A stretch of DNA of 64,000 nt from Nemania diffusa. Lineage: Eukaryota > Ascomycota > Sordariomycetes > Xylariales > Xylariaceae. Location: NCBI GenBank assembly GCA_038501195.1, contig JBBPUQ010000004.1:5036001-5100000 (forward strand), read 5' to 3'. Under the pieces are notes generated by a model. That model saw nothing but the letters and a program-made list of their open reading frames with translations. It did no database searches and was not told the DNA's origin. Positions 48,904 to 60,687 of this stretch are shown here, piece by piece (the first letter of the stretch is position 1; the number at the start of each line of letters is the position of its first letter). The position numbers and the translations under genes were made by a program.

Positions 48904-51185
48904 ATGGCACGACTTAACGAGCCCGCCATGTCAACAGACAGCTTAGAAACTTGTATGTCTGCTCCTTTCTTAATGAAGTCATTCGATACTAATGGAGAGT
49001 TTGGTCACAGTGCGTCGAAGATTCCTTCGTCAAAACAGAGACATTGCCCGTATCAATTCAACTCAATCGCTTAAGATTCGAAATCTAGAAAACGAATGCG
49101 CACGACTCCTATCGGAGAACCTTCAACTCCGAAGCGACATCCTTCGACTTAAGACAGAGTTGGAAGGGAGTCATGCCCACAGAGTAGCCGATCATGCGCT
49201 CCAAATCAAGGAGAAGATGGAGGCCCAACTTCTTGAGTGGGGTACCATGCTCGCTGGCCTCGGCCACGAGCCAGTGCCTAAGAATCGCTCTCCTAGAGCG
49301 CTGAAGAAGGCGAAGATCCAAAGAAGCAGCATTGGCCGTGCTCGAACATCCGATTGGCGGAGACGGGAGACCATGGGTTCAATGGAAGACTTAGAAGCAG
49401 CAGCGCTTCAGGAGGGCCGGCTGCCACCAATTTGGGAAAACAAAACATATCCGCGCGAAACATTAAAGTAAGCTACCCATAGTAGACGTGGTAATTTAAT
49501 GCTAACATGATGATAGCTCAGAAGAGATTCTAGCTTTGTGCTCTGAAGCTGAGGAAAGCACCGACTCCCCTGATCTTGGCCCTCCGCCAGTCTCGCGATT
49601 TGTCGATGAAGACCCTGTCAAGCTCGATTTGCCTACACTCACGAAGCTCCTCAAGCCTGCCCTCAGCGAGTCAGACAACGCTGGCCAAGAGGATGCGCCT
49701 CTCTGTTCACCGGCATCACCTATCAAGACTGAAGACGTTGTCCACGAAGATCTAGTGGACGGAGCTGAGGAAACCACCAAAATTACTACAGAATCTGAAC
49801 CACAGGAATCTCCTCGAGTTGCTAAAGCCAATTTGAAGAGGAAGGCTAGGGAAGAAGACGAGAAAGAAAACGGTTTAATGTCGAGACCACCACTATCAGC
49901 GGGCACAGCCATCAAAAACCAGTTCGAGAAAATCAAGAGCGAGAAGGCGAATCCTACAAGCAGGCCAATTAAAGAGCTGCCCATATCTAGAAAGGATTCT
50001 CGGGAGAAGGCTTCACAAACAATGCAAAGAAAACCCTTGGGGGCCAAGAGCTCGAACGAGGCCCTCGGTTCCCAGAAGAAGCCTACTAAATTTCCAACTG
50101 CAGGGAAAGGGATGAAGCCAAAGGTAGAATGCAAAGATGACGAGCTAAGCAAGGACCATTCAAAGCCCCGAAAGGAGTTAAAGCCAATCGATATACCCGC
50201 TCCCGCCTCAACAGAAACTATTTCTCGCACTGATATCGAGCCGGAGAGTCTTCTAGTTGAGCCCAACTTAGCCGTCCCAGATTCTCCGGAAGCCTCTCCA
50301 CCAAGAGAGACAATTAATGACACGCCACCCCCAGTTGATATCTCGTTAAAAGGAGAGACGACAAGAGGTAGCCGGCGTGCGCGAGCTGCCGTTAGTTATG
50401 CCGAGCCAAATCTTCGAGATAAAATGCGGAGGCCCAACACAAAGCAACTTTTTGACGCGGTTGCTGGTGAAGGCAAGAACGTCCGTCGGACAAGTCAGTG
50501 TCAACGAGAAGAGCCGGCCTCTGGCCCTTCATCTGTGGCCAAATCAGAGTCTTCTCGTAAATACGTACCATCCCAGCACATTTCTAATGAAGTCTATCCG
50601 GATACCGATATCATGGCAAGTCCTTTGGTTCAAAAAACTAGTCGCGCTTCTACTCTCGAAGAACTACCGGCGTCTGTCACAAACGACAGGAAGAGGAAAG
50701 ACGCAACCACGGCAGCCCAAGATCAGAAACTGGATGCAGCTACAGCCAAACAAACCACAAAGGGTGTAAATCGCCGTCTTGAGCAAATTGCGGCCCGAGA
50801 GGCTGAAGTTGCTGAACTTTTTGAGAGGTCCGACGTTTACGAGTTCACCGAATCATCACCAATTGATACCTCGAAGGAGACAACGCCCGAGGAAGAGTGT
50901 AGAGTGACAAAAGGCGGCCGTCAATCACGATCGCGAAGATTATCATCCATGGCTTCTGAGGGTCTCCAACTCAGCGATACGAATCAGAATGAGAAAGCTC
51001 CGAGTAAACACACAGGATCCCGCAAACGAGCTTCGATGGCCACAATCAAATCTACAAAGAACGATCTAGAGAACGATAGGGGCGAAAGTCCTTCAGTTGA
51101 TGGGGATAGCGTCTCAACAACGGAGGGAGATGGGCCAACCCGGGAAAAGGTTACGAAAACTCGCAGGAGGACTACCATGATATAA
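48904..51185 (+). CDS. sgo1: Shugoshin, centromeric cohesion protector
   Basis: Recruits PP2A to protect centromeric cohesin and guides chromosome orientation. Three exons: 48904-48952, 49011-49467, 49517-51185; 724 aa. The N-terminus MARLNEPAMSTDSLET joins to RRRFLRQNRDIARINSTQSL and an extended coiled coil to about residue 75, the shugoshin homodimer/PP2A-binding region. The middle is long, Ser/Pro/Lys-rich and disordered. The conserved basic C-terminal motif (SRRARAAVSYAEPNLRDKMR) is at about 453-472 and is expected to bind histone H2A phosphorylated by Bub1. The tail after it is unusually long (about 250 aa). It is divergent from DAD2 and convergent with VPS29. Confidence 0.92.
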
Positions 51186-51919
51186 TGACGTTTAAGGACA
51201 TGCACATTGTCTTCTTTGCTTGTCTCTTTATTTGCCCTTTTAAGGCGACGAACCATTGGCGTGGCGTTTATAGGGACGGCTGGGAAATGCCTGATTGAAT
51301 AATCCTGGAATAGTTTGTCCCGCACAAGGCGCCTTAAGCCATGCCCGTCTTCCCTTATACTACCCTACCCCGTTCATAGCGTTGGAGTACCTGTATGTTT
51401 TAGATTACGGGATATGATGATACCACGTCCGTACTGACCATTATAATGCAACTTTCGTTACTCGTCCTCTTAATGCTTGTTTCTGTGCTACGGTTAGGTC
51501 GATATATCATAATGTGACTAAATTGCGCCATGCTATTAACTCTCAGACATAATCTAGAACAAGTTAAATCAAACCTCTCTATACATCGCCCTCACCATAG
51601 ATCTCTGGAAGTAAGCAGCTTAAAAAAATCTCCAACTTTTCTACATATTACTTCACTTAAACGGAAAATGACATTATTTTTACAGATGCACGCAAAGTGG
51701 ATAGAGGGATCATTGGTGTTTAATATTACCGGATTGCCTCATTTACCCAGGATCCTCCTCTATCCACTGCATCTTGACGAAGTTGCCATGTGCGGATTGA
51801 ACTAGGGGCCGAAGACACCATTCTTTACAAATACGGTTCGGAAATTTGATACTGATCACAGTTCGTGCATTAACTATTCGTAATCTTGGGATATCTCATT
51901 AGATTGCGTAGTCCCACGT
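51186..51919. other. Convergent intergenic region, no gene seen
   Basis: Between the shugoshin and VPS29 stop codons. A 91-codon frame at 51530-51805 has no recognisable features and sits in likely 3' UTR. Confidence 0.45.
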
Positions 51920-52724
51920 TCATGAAGAACCCCCTGTTGGTTCTACTGGTTTTGTGTATGTCACCTTCTCGACCGCCACGTTTTCTACACCGTTCGCATC
52001 TTTTCTCAGTTGATATACGTAGAGAGTGAGAGATATTCCTTGTACCTGTGAAGCAATTGTCAGCACATACTAGCCCTCTCAATGGCCTTGATGACAACCC
52101 AAAACCGGTAGCCAATTGGCGCCATGTCGCACCCCAAAGTAGTCGGGACAAATATAGGGAGAAGGAGAGACTCACATCCATCAAGCAGAAGCTCGGCACC
52201 ATGTCCTCGCCCTCCTTGGACCAGCCGGTGGTGTAGGCGCCGGTGGCGCTGCCGGGGTTGACGAAGAACTTGTCCATGTACTCGAAGGCGTCGAAGCGGT
52301 GGGTGCCGCCCCAGCAGAGGACGTCGACGTCGAGCTTGTTGGCCTCGGCGAGGAGGAGGTCGGGCTCGGCGGAGACGAGGGTGAAGCCCTCGACGAAGCC
52401 GACGCGCAGGGAGCCGTGGGTGACGACCTGCGAGAGCGGCAGCGACGTCGCCTCGACGTCGAAGCGCCCCTTGACGATCTTGAGGTCCGGCGCGATCGAC
52501 CGCAGGTACTCGTACGTGTGCTTGTCCGTCAGGTTGCCGAGGCACAGCGTCTGCCCGATCTTGCCCGGCGACAGGAGCTTCTTGAACTAGGACCGCTTCG
52601 TGTTAGCTGCAATGCGCGGGCCGCTTGGGACGGGGTTTGAGGGGTTGGTTGGAACCTTTTGCGGTATGTCGAGCGCCCGGTCTGGTATGTGCAGGTCCCC
52701 GATTACGAGGATGAGGAAGGCCAT
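51920..52724 (-). CDS. vps29: Retromer subunit VPS29
   Basis: Scaffold subunit of the retromer cargo-sorting complex (VPS26-VPS29-VPS35) that returns receptors from endosomes to the Golgi. Three exons: 52724-52656, 52586-52176, 52045-51920; 201 aa. It has the metallophosphoesterase-like fold: MAFLILVIGDLHIP at the start, LCLGNLTDKHTYEYL, then CWGGTHRFDAFEYMDKFFVN and PGSATGAY. Metal-site residues typical of active phosphoesterases are altered (VEGF where others have a G-H, WGGTH where others have SGHTH), as in yeast Vps29, so it should be a non-catalytic scaffold. The first intron has a weak GTTCCA donor. Exon 2 is very GC-rich. It is divergent from the aminotransferase gene with 1 kb between. 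Confidence 0.93.
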
Positions 52725-53719
52725 TGTGTACGGGGTGCGCCCGGGGCCCTGTACTGCAGGCTTTCGAGTGCAGCTGAGAAGTCGGAAGAGAGCGGCGGCC
52801 TGGGTATGAGATGGCTATAGGGTCTGGGAATTTCGTTTTCGACCGGCGTGTAACGGTAGGTAGGTTTCGATTTAATCGTTGATGCGATGTTGAATGAGCG
52901 TGGTTTCTCTGCGCGAAAGTCCTCGGATGGCTAGTATGTACCTTGAAGGTCGTCTAATAGGCACCAATAGGTAACTGGCGGGTAGCTATAAAGTCCACCT
53001 AAGTATCTGCAAGGTAGGTGAGCTTGGGGGTTGACGTTGTTGCGCAAGCCACAGGAGGTGGAGAGCTCAAGCCCCTCAATCTAATCTGAGCTAAGGTGCG
53101 CACCTACGCCTCGGGACCAGGTACCCCCCTGCGACTTCCAATGCCTACCTATCATTGGTGAATTCTTGTCGTCCCAACTAGAGGGATTAGATATATCCAA
53201 TTGCATGAACTGTTCGAATGCTATATCGCGTTGGACCTACTTAGGCGATGCGTTAGTTCTCTTTAATTGAACCCATCTTGACCTTTATAGGTTGCTTATC
53301 CCACATGGTTAACATGGGTTAGGTACTTACGTATATGTTATATATACCCCCGGGCTCAGCTGGGACCCTAGGACCCTGGCCGAAGACGGAGTAATTAATA
53401 AGACCAGCAGTGATACAATAACTAATAGAAGATACTTGCGCCTAGCCTGGTGAAACGACACTTGTCAAGGTTGATCAGGACTTTTCTCGGAATTCAACTT
53501 TCGTCAACGAAGCTGTTTAGAACTTGTCATCTCAACTTTAAATAACGTCGACGAGTAAAATCACATAGAGTTTCCCTAGTCGCTCCAGATCTACCCTATC
53601 ACGGCGTAAATTCCCACACACCCGGTTCGTCTTAATTCCCCGTTTAGGTATACTCCCTTACTCCGGGCCCCTCACAGGCGCGCCCGACGCCGAACAAGAC
53701 AAGGCCCTCCTCAGTACCT
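52725..53719. promoter_or_regulatory. Divergent promoter region of VPS29 and the aminotransferase
   Basis: No gene is seen. It contains further TAGGTAGG/CCTACCTA-like motifs (52857, 53010, 53140) and C/T-rich leader-like sequence at 53570-53710. Confidence 0.4.
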
Positions 53720-55261
53720 ATGGCTTATCCCAGGCTTCCTAGGGCGGTGCTCGGCGAAATGCCCCGCATCGGCGGCAATCTCCCGAACATAGTGGCTGGC
53801 AACCCCGCGTCGCGATTGTCCATTATATCACAGCACCTCGCTGGTCAACCCCAACTCTCTTCCAGCGCCTCATCCCACCAGAGCCGTAGTCTTTCTTCAT
53901 CGCCGCCCTCCAAAATGTCGTCGCAGCCCAGCCATCCCGCGTTGCTCATTCCGGGCCCCATCGAATTCGACGATGCGGTGCTCCAGTCCATGAGCCACTA
54001 CAGGTCCGTCCTCCTCCTTCCCGTCTGGCCGCTAGTCGTATAGCCGAGGTAATCTGACTTGTGGAATCAGTGAGTCCCATGTCGGACCAGGCTTTGTCGC
54101 AACTTTCGGGGACACTCTTTCGATGCTGCGCAAGCTCTTCCAGACCACCTCGCCTTCATCGCAACCATTCGTCATCTCCGGGTCCGGAACGCTGGGTTGG
54201 GATTTAGTAGGAGCCAATCTGGTCGAACCTGGCGAGAACGTCCTGGTTCTTAGCACCGGCTACTTCGGCGACAATTTTGGCGAATGCCTCAAGGTTTATG
54301 GCGCCAATGTCGATATATTAACAGCCCCCGTTGGAAGCCGGCCGCAGCTGCCCGAGATCGAGCAAGCTCTAAAAAGCAAGAAGTACAAGCTAGTCACCGT
54401 CACACACGTGGATACCTCTACCGGCGTATTAAGCGAACTGAAAAACCTCTCTGAAACTGTCAAGAGCGTTTCGCCGGACACCCTTCTCGTTGTAGATGGT
54501 GTCTGTAGTGTCGCTAGCGAAGATATTGAGTTCGATGCCTGGAAGTTAGATGGCGTTGTCACAGCTAGCCAGAAGGCTATCGGATGTCCGGCTGGTCTGT
54601 CGATATCCATGTTCAGCGGCAAAGCTATGGAGGCTCTAGAGGCACGGAAGAGCCCGCCATCTTCTTATTTCGCCTCGATGAAGAACTGGAGACCCAGTAT
54701 GATAAATCGTCTCAGGTCGTGAGCTGCTCCCCGTATGCTAACGTCAAACTAGTTATGCAAAACTACGAGGCGAAGAAACCATCGTACTTCGCCACACCAT
54801 CACCCCAGCTTGTCCATGCTCTGCACACCGCCCTAACACAGATTCTCACAAAGCCCCTCTCAGAGAGATTCGCAAAACACAAGGAGGTCTCAGACAAGAT
54901 CAAGAAGGCTGTAACGGATCTTGGGCTTAAGCAAGTTGCTAGCAATCCCGACGACCAGGCCCATGGTATGACCGCAATGTATCTACCCGAGAGCGTCAAG
55001 GCCACAGACATACTCCCAAAGCTCGCAAACAGCGGCGTCATCTTTGCGGGCGGTATTCACAAAGAGATCGCAGCCAAGTATGTTCGGTTCGGGCACATGG
55101 GCGTCAGTGTGGTAAGCTCAAATCAGCATCTCTACAAACGGCAGGAGATTTGAATCCGGAAAACTAATTTGCTATAGACCGATCCTGCACGGGGCGATAT
55201 CGACAAAGCAATCACTGCTCTTGAGAACGGCCTCTCAGCATGTGGATATCAAAAACCATAA
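53720..55261 (+). CDS. AGX1: Alanine-glyoxylate aminotransferase (class V PLP enzyme)
   Basis: Transfers the amino group of alanine to glyoxylate, giving glycine and pyruvate (family: yeast Agx1, human AGXT). Four exons: 53720-54003, 54071-54696, 54753-55111, 55178-55261; 450 aa. Conserved stretches are LLIPGPIEF, SHVGPGF, SGSGTLGWD, VDGVCS and the PLP-lysine motif TASQKAIGCP (Lys263). The core begins at a second Met (residue 66, position 53915, MSSQPSHPALLIPG), where most family members start. The 65 residues before it are acid-poor and rich in Arg/Ser, like a mitochondrial presequence. The C-terminus is GYQKP, not a PTS1. Use of both starts would give mitochondrial and cytosolic forms, which is an inference. 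Confidence 0.92.
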
Positions 55262-56881
55262 AGGGCTTCATTTAGCCAGGTCAGCCATGACATGAATTAA
55301 TAGCTACTCCCTTAGATTATCTCCCTCACATGCTAGACGGAAGGATGGTGAAATAAGAGGAATAAGGGGAATACCGGGAGATTCGGAATGAAGGTGCCAA
55401 TCAAGCGAGTTCCATTATAACTTTATCTCAAAAGCAGATAGAGGAATAGAAAGTACAGCATTACCTAAATGACATAATATAGCTCGTACAAGACTCTCGT
55501 GATTGAAAAATTAATTATGTAATACGTCAGATGTTCTAAAAATAAGTATAGAGAAAAGTTGCTAGTTTTATAAAACTCTGTATAGAATGTGATTGTAGTT
55601 GTGCAACTATGTCCGCAGAGGCGCGTAAAAAGTGTAAGATTCTATGACAACTGTAGTCTCCTAAAGCCAACGCCCTGAGGCTGTTGTCGTCTGTGTTATT
55701 GAATGAGGTTACACTGTTTCATGACTGAACTTGTATAATTGCTAAGTAATAAGGAAATCTAAAAATGGATAGCACCATTTTTTAAAAGCTATTCAGTGAA
55801 TATCTTGGGCCTTAAATCACTACTAGTATCTATGAATTGTAATAGCCTTATTATACAATATCAAATATACCTATATTAGTACACATCGAATCAATAGTTA
55901 ATCTCTACTGAGGAGACCCTAGAGGACCTGTATGAAGCCAAGAACATATTCAATCCCATGTACTGCATGGGACTTATAACAAAACGACAGTCGGCAGGTT
56001 TAGTATTTGTATGTCTATTATAGTTATCAAGCTCAGGCTAGATAAAAGTCAGGTAGTTAGGTGTGAAGGAGCACGGAATAGCCCAGTGCCCTCTATCATC
56101 TCGGTACAACTTTCCCCGGCAGGATAATTCTCAGATTCTCGAAGGGTGACTTTACTTGGAGCGACCAAATCGATATTGGCAACAGTTTTAATGAGGTAGA
56201 TGACAATATAAGTTTTAGCGTCACACATGACCTCGCGAAACAGAGTTTGCAGCAACGATCTGTAGATATGGTTACCAAGTTGATATTTGCGCTACTTGTG
56301 CTGCTGTGCTCACCAACACAGCGTGCCTAGGTAACAGCTCTGTTCTGTAGGTACAACATCAGGTTAGGTAGGAGGTATCTCATCCCTCTGAAAAAAAAAG
56401 AAATATTAGGTAGGTCTAAGTATCTACCTACCTAATCTCCGCTGCCTAGGTACGCTGCCTACCAGGGTAGGTCTCTAGTAATCTGTACAGCACTGTGCCT
56501 TAAGGCTTACCTAGGCGGTAGATACAGGTACCTGCTTAAGTTTCGCTCAGGTTCCCCTCCCCCACCTGCACATACCTACAAAGTACACACCCCCCAGCAC
56601 AGCCGACCGATTCTTTTTACCAACCAACCATTCCTCCATCCATCGATTCATCTCGTCGGCCTCTACCTGCCTTGCCCATTTTCCCGACCCCTCTCAGGTT
56701 AAGGTTTCCTTATTCAGCAATATTTGCATTTTCAAAGTCCTCGTGGCTATCGTCTATTTCCAAGCAGCCGATTATCTTAGCTATCTCTCCCTTTGTCAGC
56801 TCCGTTACTGCAAGTTCTACCTACCGTGATCGTGAGGCGCCGTAGCCTTCTCTCCGCCAACCTCCCAGACTCCTCGCGACC
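55262..56881. other. Intergenic region upstream of exportin, no gene seen
   Basis: AT-leaning from 55440 to 55900, then several CCTACCTA/TAGGTAGG motifs from 56310 to 56560. A C/T-rich stretch at 56560-56870 is a likely promoter and leader for the exportin gene. No RNA gene was recognised. Confidence 0.45.
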
Positions 56882-59800
56882 ATGGCGCCCACCATCGAGG
56901 AACTGGACCTCATGGTCCAGTCTTTCTACGACGGCCGAGGCGAGCAGGTAAGCTTCGCTCCGTCCTCTCGGCCTGTTTTCCCTGCTCGCGAGGGCTTGGG
57001 ACTCGGTCGCGCCAGAGCTATCTACTAACGCCGTTCTCTTCCCCGCCTTAGCAAAAAGCTGCCCAAACCGCCTTGAACCAGGTTAGTGATGCGCCCGCAC
57101 GGACACACCAGCCCCTCAACGCGTCTTGACGGCTAATACATGGGCACTTAGTTCAAGGAGGATCCCGACGCCTGGCTACTCGTCGACAAAATCCTCAGCG
57201 ACTCAAAACACCCACAGACCAAATGTATGCCTCAAATCTTATAGCTATGTATAGCTCTGCCGCCATAGCCCCCGGTCAACGCTAACAAGGTGCAGATCTG
57301 GGTCTACAGATATTGGACAGCGTTATCATGACAAGATGGAAGGTCCTCCCCCGTGATCAATGTCTAGGTGTGTCGCAGTGTCTGGTCTTAGGGGAACGGA
57401 CATAGCTGACCCTCTTGTCAGGCATTCGCAACTTTGTCGTGAACTTCATTATCCGAGCTTCCGACACCGAGGAGTCTCTCAAGGAACACCGGACGCTCCT
57501 CAACAAACTTAATCTAGTACTAGTCTCTATTCTCAAGCAAGAATGGCCTCATAACTGGCCAACCTTCATCAACGAGATCATCGCCGCCTGTCGATCGAAC
57601 CTCACCATTTGCGAAAATAACATGATTATTCTTCGCCTTCTCTCCGAGGAGGTGTTCGACTACTCGGCCGACCAGATGACCTCGGCCAAGACGAGGAACC
57701 TGAAGACGACGATGTGCAACGAGTTCTCGCAAATATTCCAGCTCTGCCAAGAAATCCTAACGTCCGCCAACCAGAGCAACTTAATCAAGGCAACACTAGA
57801 GACACTTCTGCGTTTCTGCAATTGGATTCCCCTCGGGTACATCTTCGAAACCCCATTGATAGAAACGTTGCGAACCAGATTCCTTGAAATTCCGGATTTC
57901 CGCAATACCACACTTCAAGTGTTTACGGAGATCGGCGGTTTGGTGACTAATGGTCCTGGACAACCGGTTACGTACAGCGAGCAGTTGGTCAAAATGTTTG
58001 TTGATGTTCTCACAACGATTGCAGGGATTATTCCATTAGAACTTGACCTCAAGGTCACCTACCCGGAAAGTAATACGAGGGACCAAGAGTTTCTTCAAGA
58101 TCTTGCGCTTTTCCTCTGCAACTTCTTCGGCCAGCATGTTGATGTAAAGCTTCCCGGCCTTATTTATAGGAGATGATTTGCTAACATTGGGTTCTAGCTA
58201 GTCGAGAAGCTCCCGAATCGTGATTTCCTCACGCACGGTCATTTTTACCTAATCCGAATATCCCAAATTGAGGATCGCGAGATCTTCAAAATCTGCCTTG
58301 ACTATTGGCTGAAGCTCGTCCAGGAATTATATGAGGAGATGTCAACTTCGCCTATGCAGGAGGCCAACCCCTTGGTGATGACATCTGGGATAGGAAGCGG
58401 TGCTGTCAATCCCGTGGTACTCGAGAGCCTACCGCTCCGAATGCACAAGTACAAGGAAGTTCTATCGAACCTTCGCGTGGTTATGATTGAAAAGATGGTC
58501 CGGCCCGAAGAAGTTCTAATCGTTGAAAACGACGAGGGCGAAATTGTCCGTGAATTCGTCAAGGAGAGTGATACGGTACAGCTTTACAAGACAATCCGTG
58601 AATGCCTAGTCTACTTGACACATCTAGATGTCGTAGACACGGAAAATATCATGACCGAGAAGCTTCAGAAGCAGGTGGACGGAACCGAGTGGTCCTGGCA
58701 CAACTGCAACGTTCTGTGTTGGGCAATTGGGTCCATCTCACTAGCTATGAACGAAGAAACTGAGAAACGGTTCCTAGTGACGGTCATCAAGGACCTCCTA
58801 GGACTCACTGAAATGAAGCGTGGGAAGGATAACAAGGCTGTTGTCGCCAGCAATATCATGTATATCGTCGGCCAATACCCGCGTTTCTTGAAGGCTCATT
58901 GGAAGTTCCTCAAGACGGTCGTGAATAAACTCTTTGAATTTATGCACGAATCGCACGAAGGTTAGTCATGTATGCTGTGCTATGGATAGCAATACTAACA
59001 GAGTGGCAGGTGTTCAGGATATGGCTTGTGATACATTTATCAAAATCGCACGTCAATGCCGGAGGCACTTCGTCGCTCTACAACCCAGTGAGAACGAAGC
59101 TTTCATCGATGAAATTGTCCGGAGTCTTCAACGTATTACGTGTGATCTCACCCCACAACAAGTTCATACCTTTTACGAAGCTTGTGGCTATATGGTAGCT
59201 GCACAGGGAAATAAGCATCAGCAAGAGAGGCTCTTAGCTGAGTTGATGAACGCTCCCAACGCTGCTTGGGACGAAATTATTCGAGCTGCGACTCAGGACC
59301 CTCAGATCTTACAGGATTCTGACACAATTAAGATCATCGGCAATATCATGAAAACGAATGTATCAGCATGTTCATCGATTGGTCCGTATTTTGGCCCCCA
59401 GATCGGAAGAATATACTTAGACATGCTGCAAATGTACCGTGCAACAAGTCAACTTATTTCCGAAGCTGTCGCTCGAGATGGTAAGACGATATGGTTTACG
59501 TTCAAAAGACTATTCTGCTAATGTTACTTAGGTGAGATGGCGCCGAAAATGCCTAAGGTTCGAGGTCTGAGAACGATCAAGAAAGAAATCCTCAAATTAA
59601 TCGAGAGCTACGTGGATAAAGCCGAAGACCTTCAGGCAGTGCGGCAGCAGATGGTTCCTCAGCTCTTAGATTCAGTCCTCATTGACTACAACCGAAACGT
59701 TCCGGGCGCTCGGGACGCTGAGGTCTTAAAGGCAATGTCAACAATCATCACTAGGCTAACGGTAAGTAGATTGATTAGCAACAGCTTCAATATCCAGCCT

Positions 59801-60687
59801 CAGAAAATATACGGCTAACTCTTCATCAGGGTCTCATGGAGGATCAGGTGCCTGTTATCATGCAGAACGTCTTCGAATGTACACTTGAGATGATTAATAA
59901 GGATTTCTCCGAGTTCCCCGAACACAGAGTGGAGTTCTTTAATCTGCTTAGGGCTATCAATCTTCATTGCTTCCCGGCGCTTCTCAAACTTGATAATCGC
60001 CAATTCAAATTTGTTATCGATGCTTGCATGTGGGCAAGCAAGCACGACAACCGAGACGTTGAAGGAGCAGGTTTGAACATGTGTTTGGAGCTCGTCATCA
60101 ACATCGCCGAAAAAACCGATGTGCAAACGGCCAATGCATTCTTCCAACAGTTCTTTGTTACCATTCTACAAGATGTGTTTTTCGTTCTGACAGATCCCGA
60201 CCACAAGGCTGGTTTCAAGACCCAGTCATTACTGCTCATGCGCATGTTCTATTTTGCACTCCCTGCTGATGGGTCGACACCGAAAATCCAGGGCCCTGTC
60301 TACACTGACCAGGCGCCTGCTGGGACCCCCAACAAGGAATTTCTTGCCAATTTTGTCGCCCAAGTGTTGCGAAATGCGTTCCCTAATCTTCAAACGCAAG
60401 TCCTCCATTCTGTCCATCCGATCAATTATTGAACTAATATGGTATATAGGGTACAAATCAACGCGTTTGTAGAGTGCTTGTTCACATTGAACAGTTCATA
60501 TGAGAAGTTCCGCCTTCAAGTTCGGGATTTCCTTATCTCACTGAGGGAATTCGCTGGAGACAACGCCGACCTCTTCGTTGTTGAAAAGGAACAAGAGGCA
60601 AGAGACAAGTTAACAGCTGATCATGAGCGACGCGCCAAAGTCGGCGGTCTTCTGAAGCCATCGGAGATTGAAGATGATGAGCTATGA
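56882..60687 (+). CDS. crm1: Exportin-1 (CRM1), nuclear export receptor
   Basis: Karyopherin-beta that exports leucine-rich NES cargo with RanGTP. Ten exons: 56882-56947, 57052-57081, 57152-57224, 57296-57367, 57422-58143, 58198-58960, 59010-59480, 59532-59761, 59830-60395, 60450-60687; 1076 aa, the usual CRM1 length. The conserved CRIME/importin-N region ([29 protein letters not shown]) and the NES-groove region ([20 protein letters not shown]) are intact. The residue equivalent to the leptomycin-B target Cys (human C528) is Thr525. The last intron (60396-60449) starts with GC (GCAAGT) and ends AG; no GT donor in range restores frame. Introns are concentrated at the 5' end. Confidence 0.95.

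Noticed and set aside
59349..59375. Cys in [11 protein letters not shown] of exportin first taken as the leptomycin-B target
   Set aside because: The target aligns with [10 protein letters not shown] about 200 residues earlier, where this protein has Thr525.
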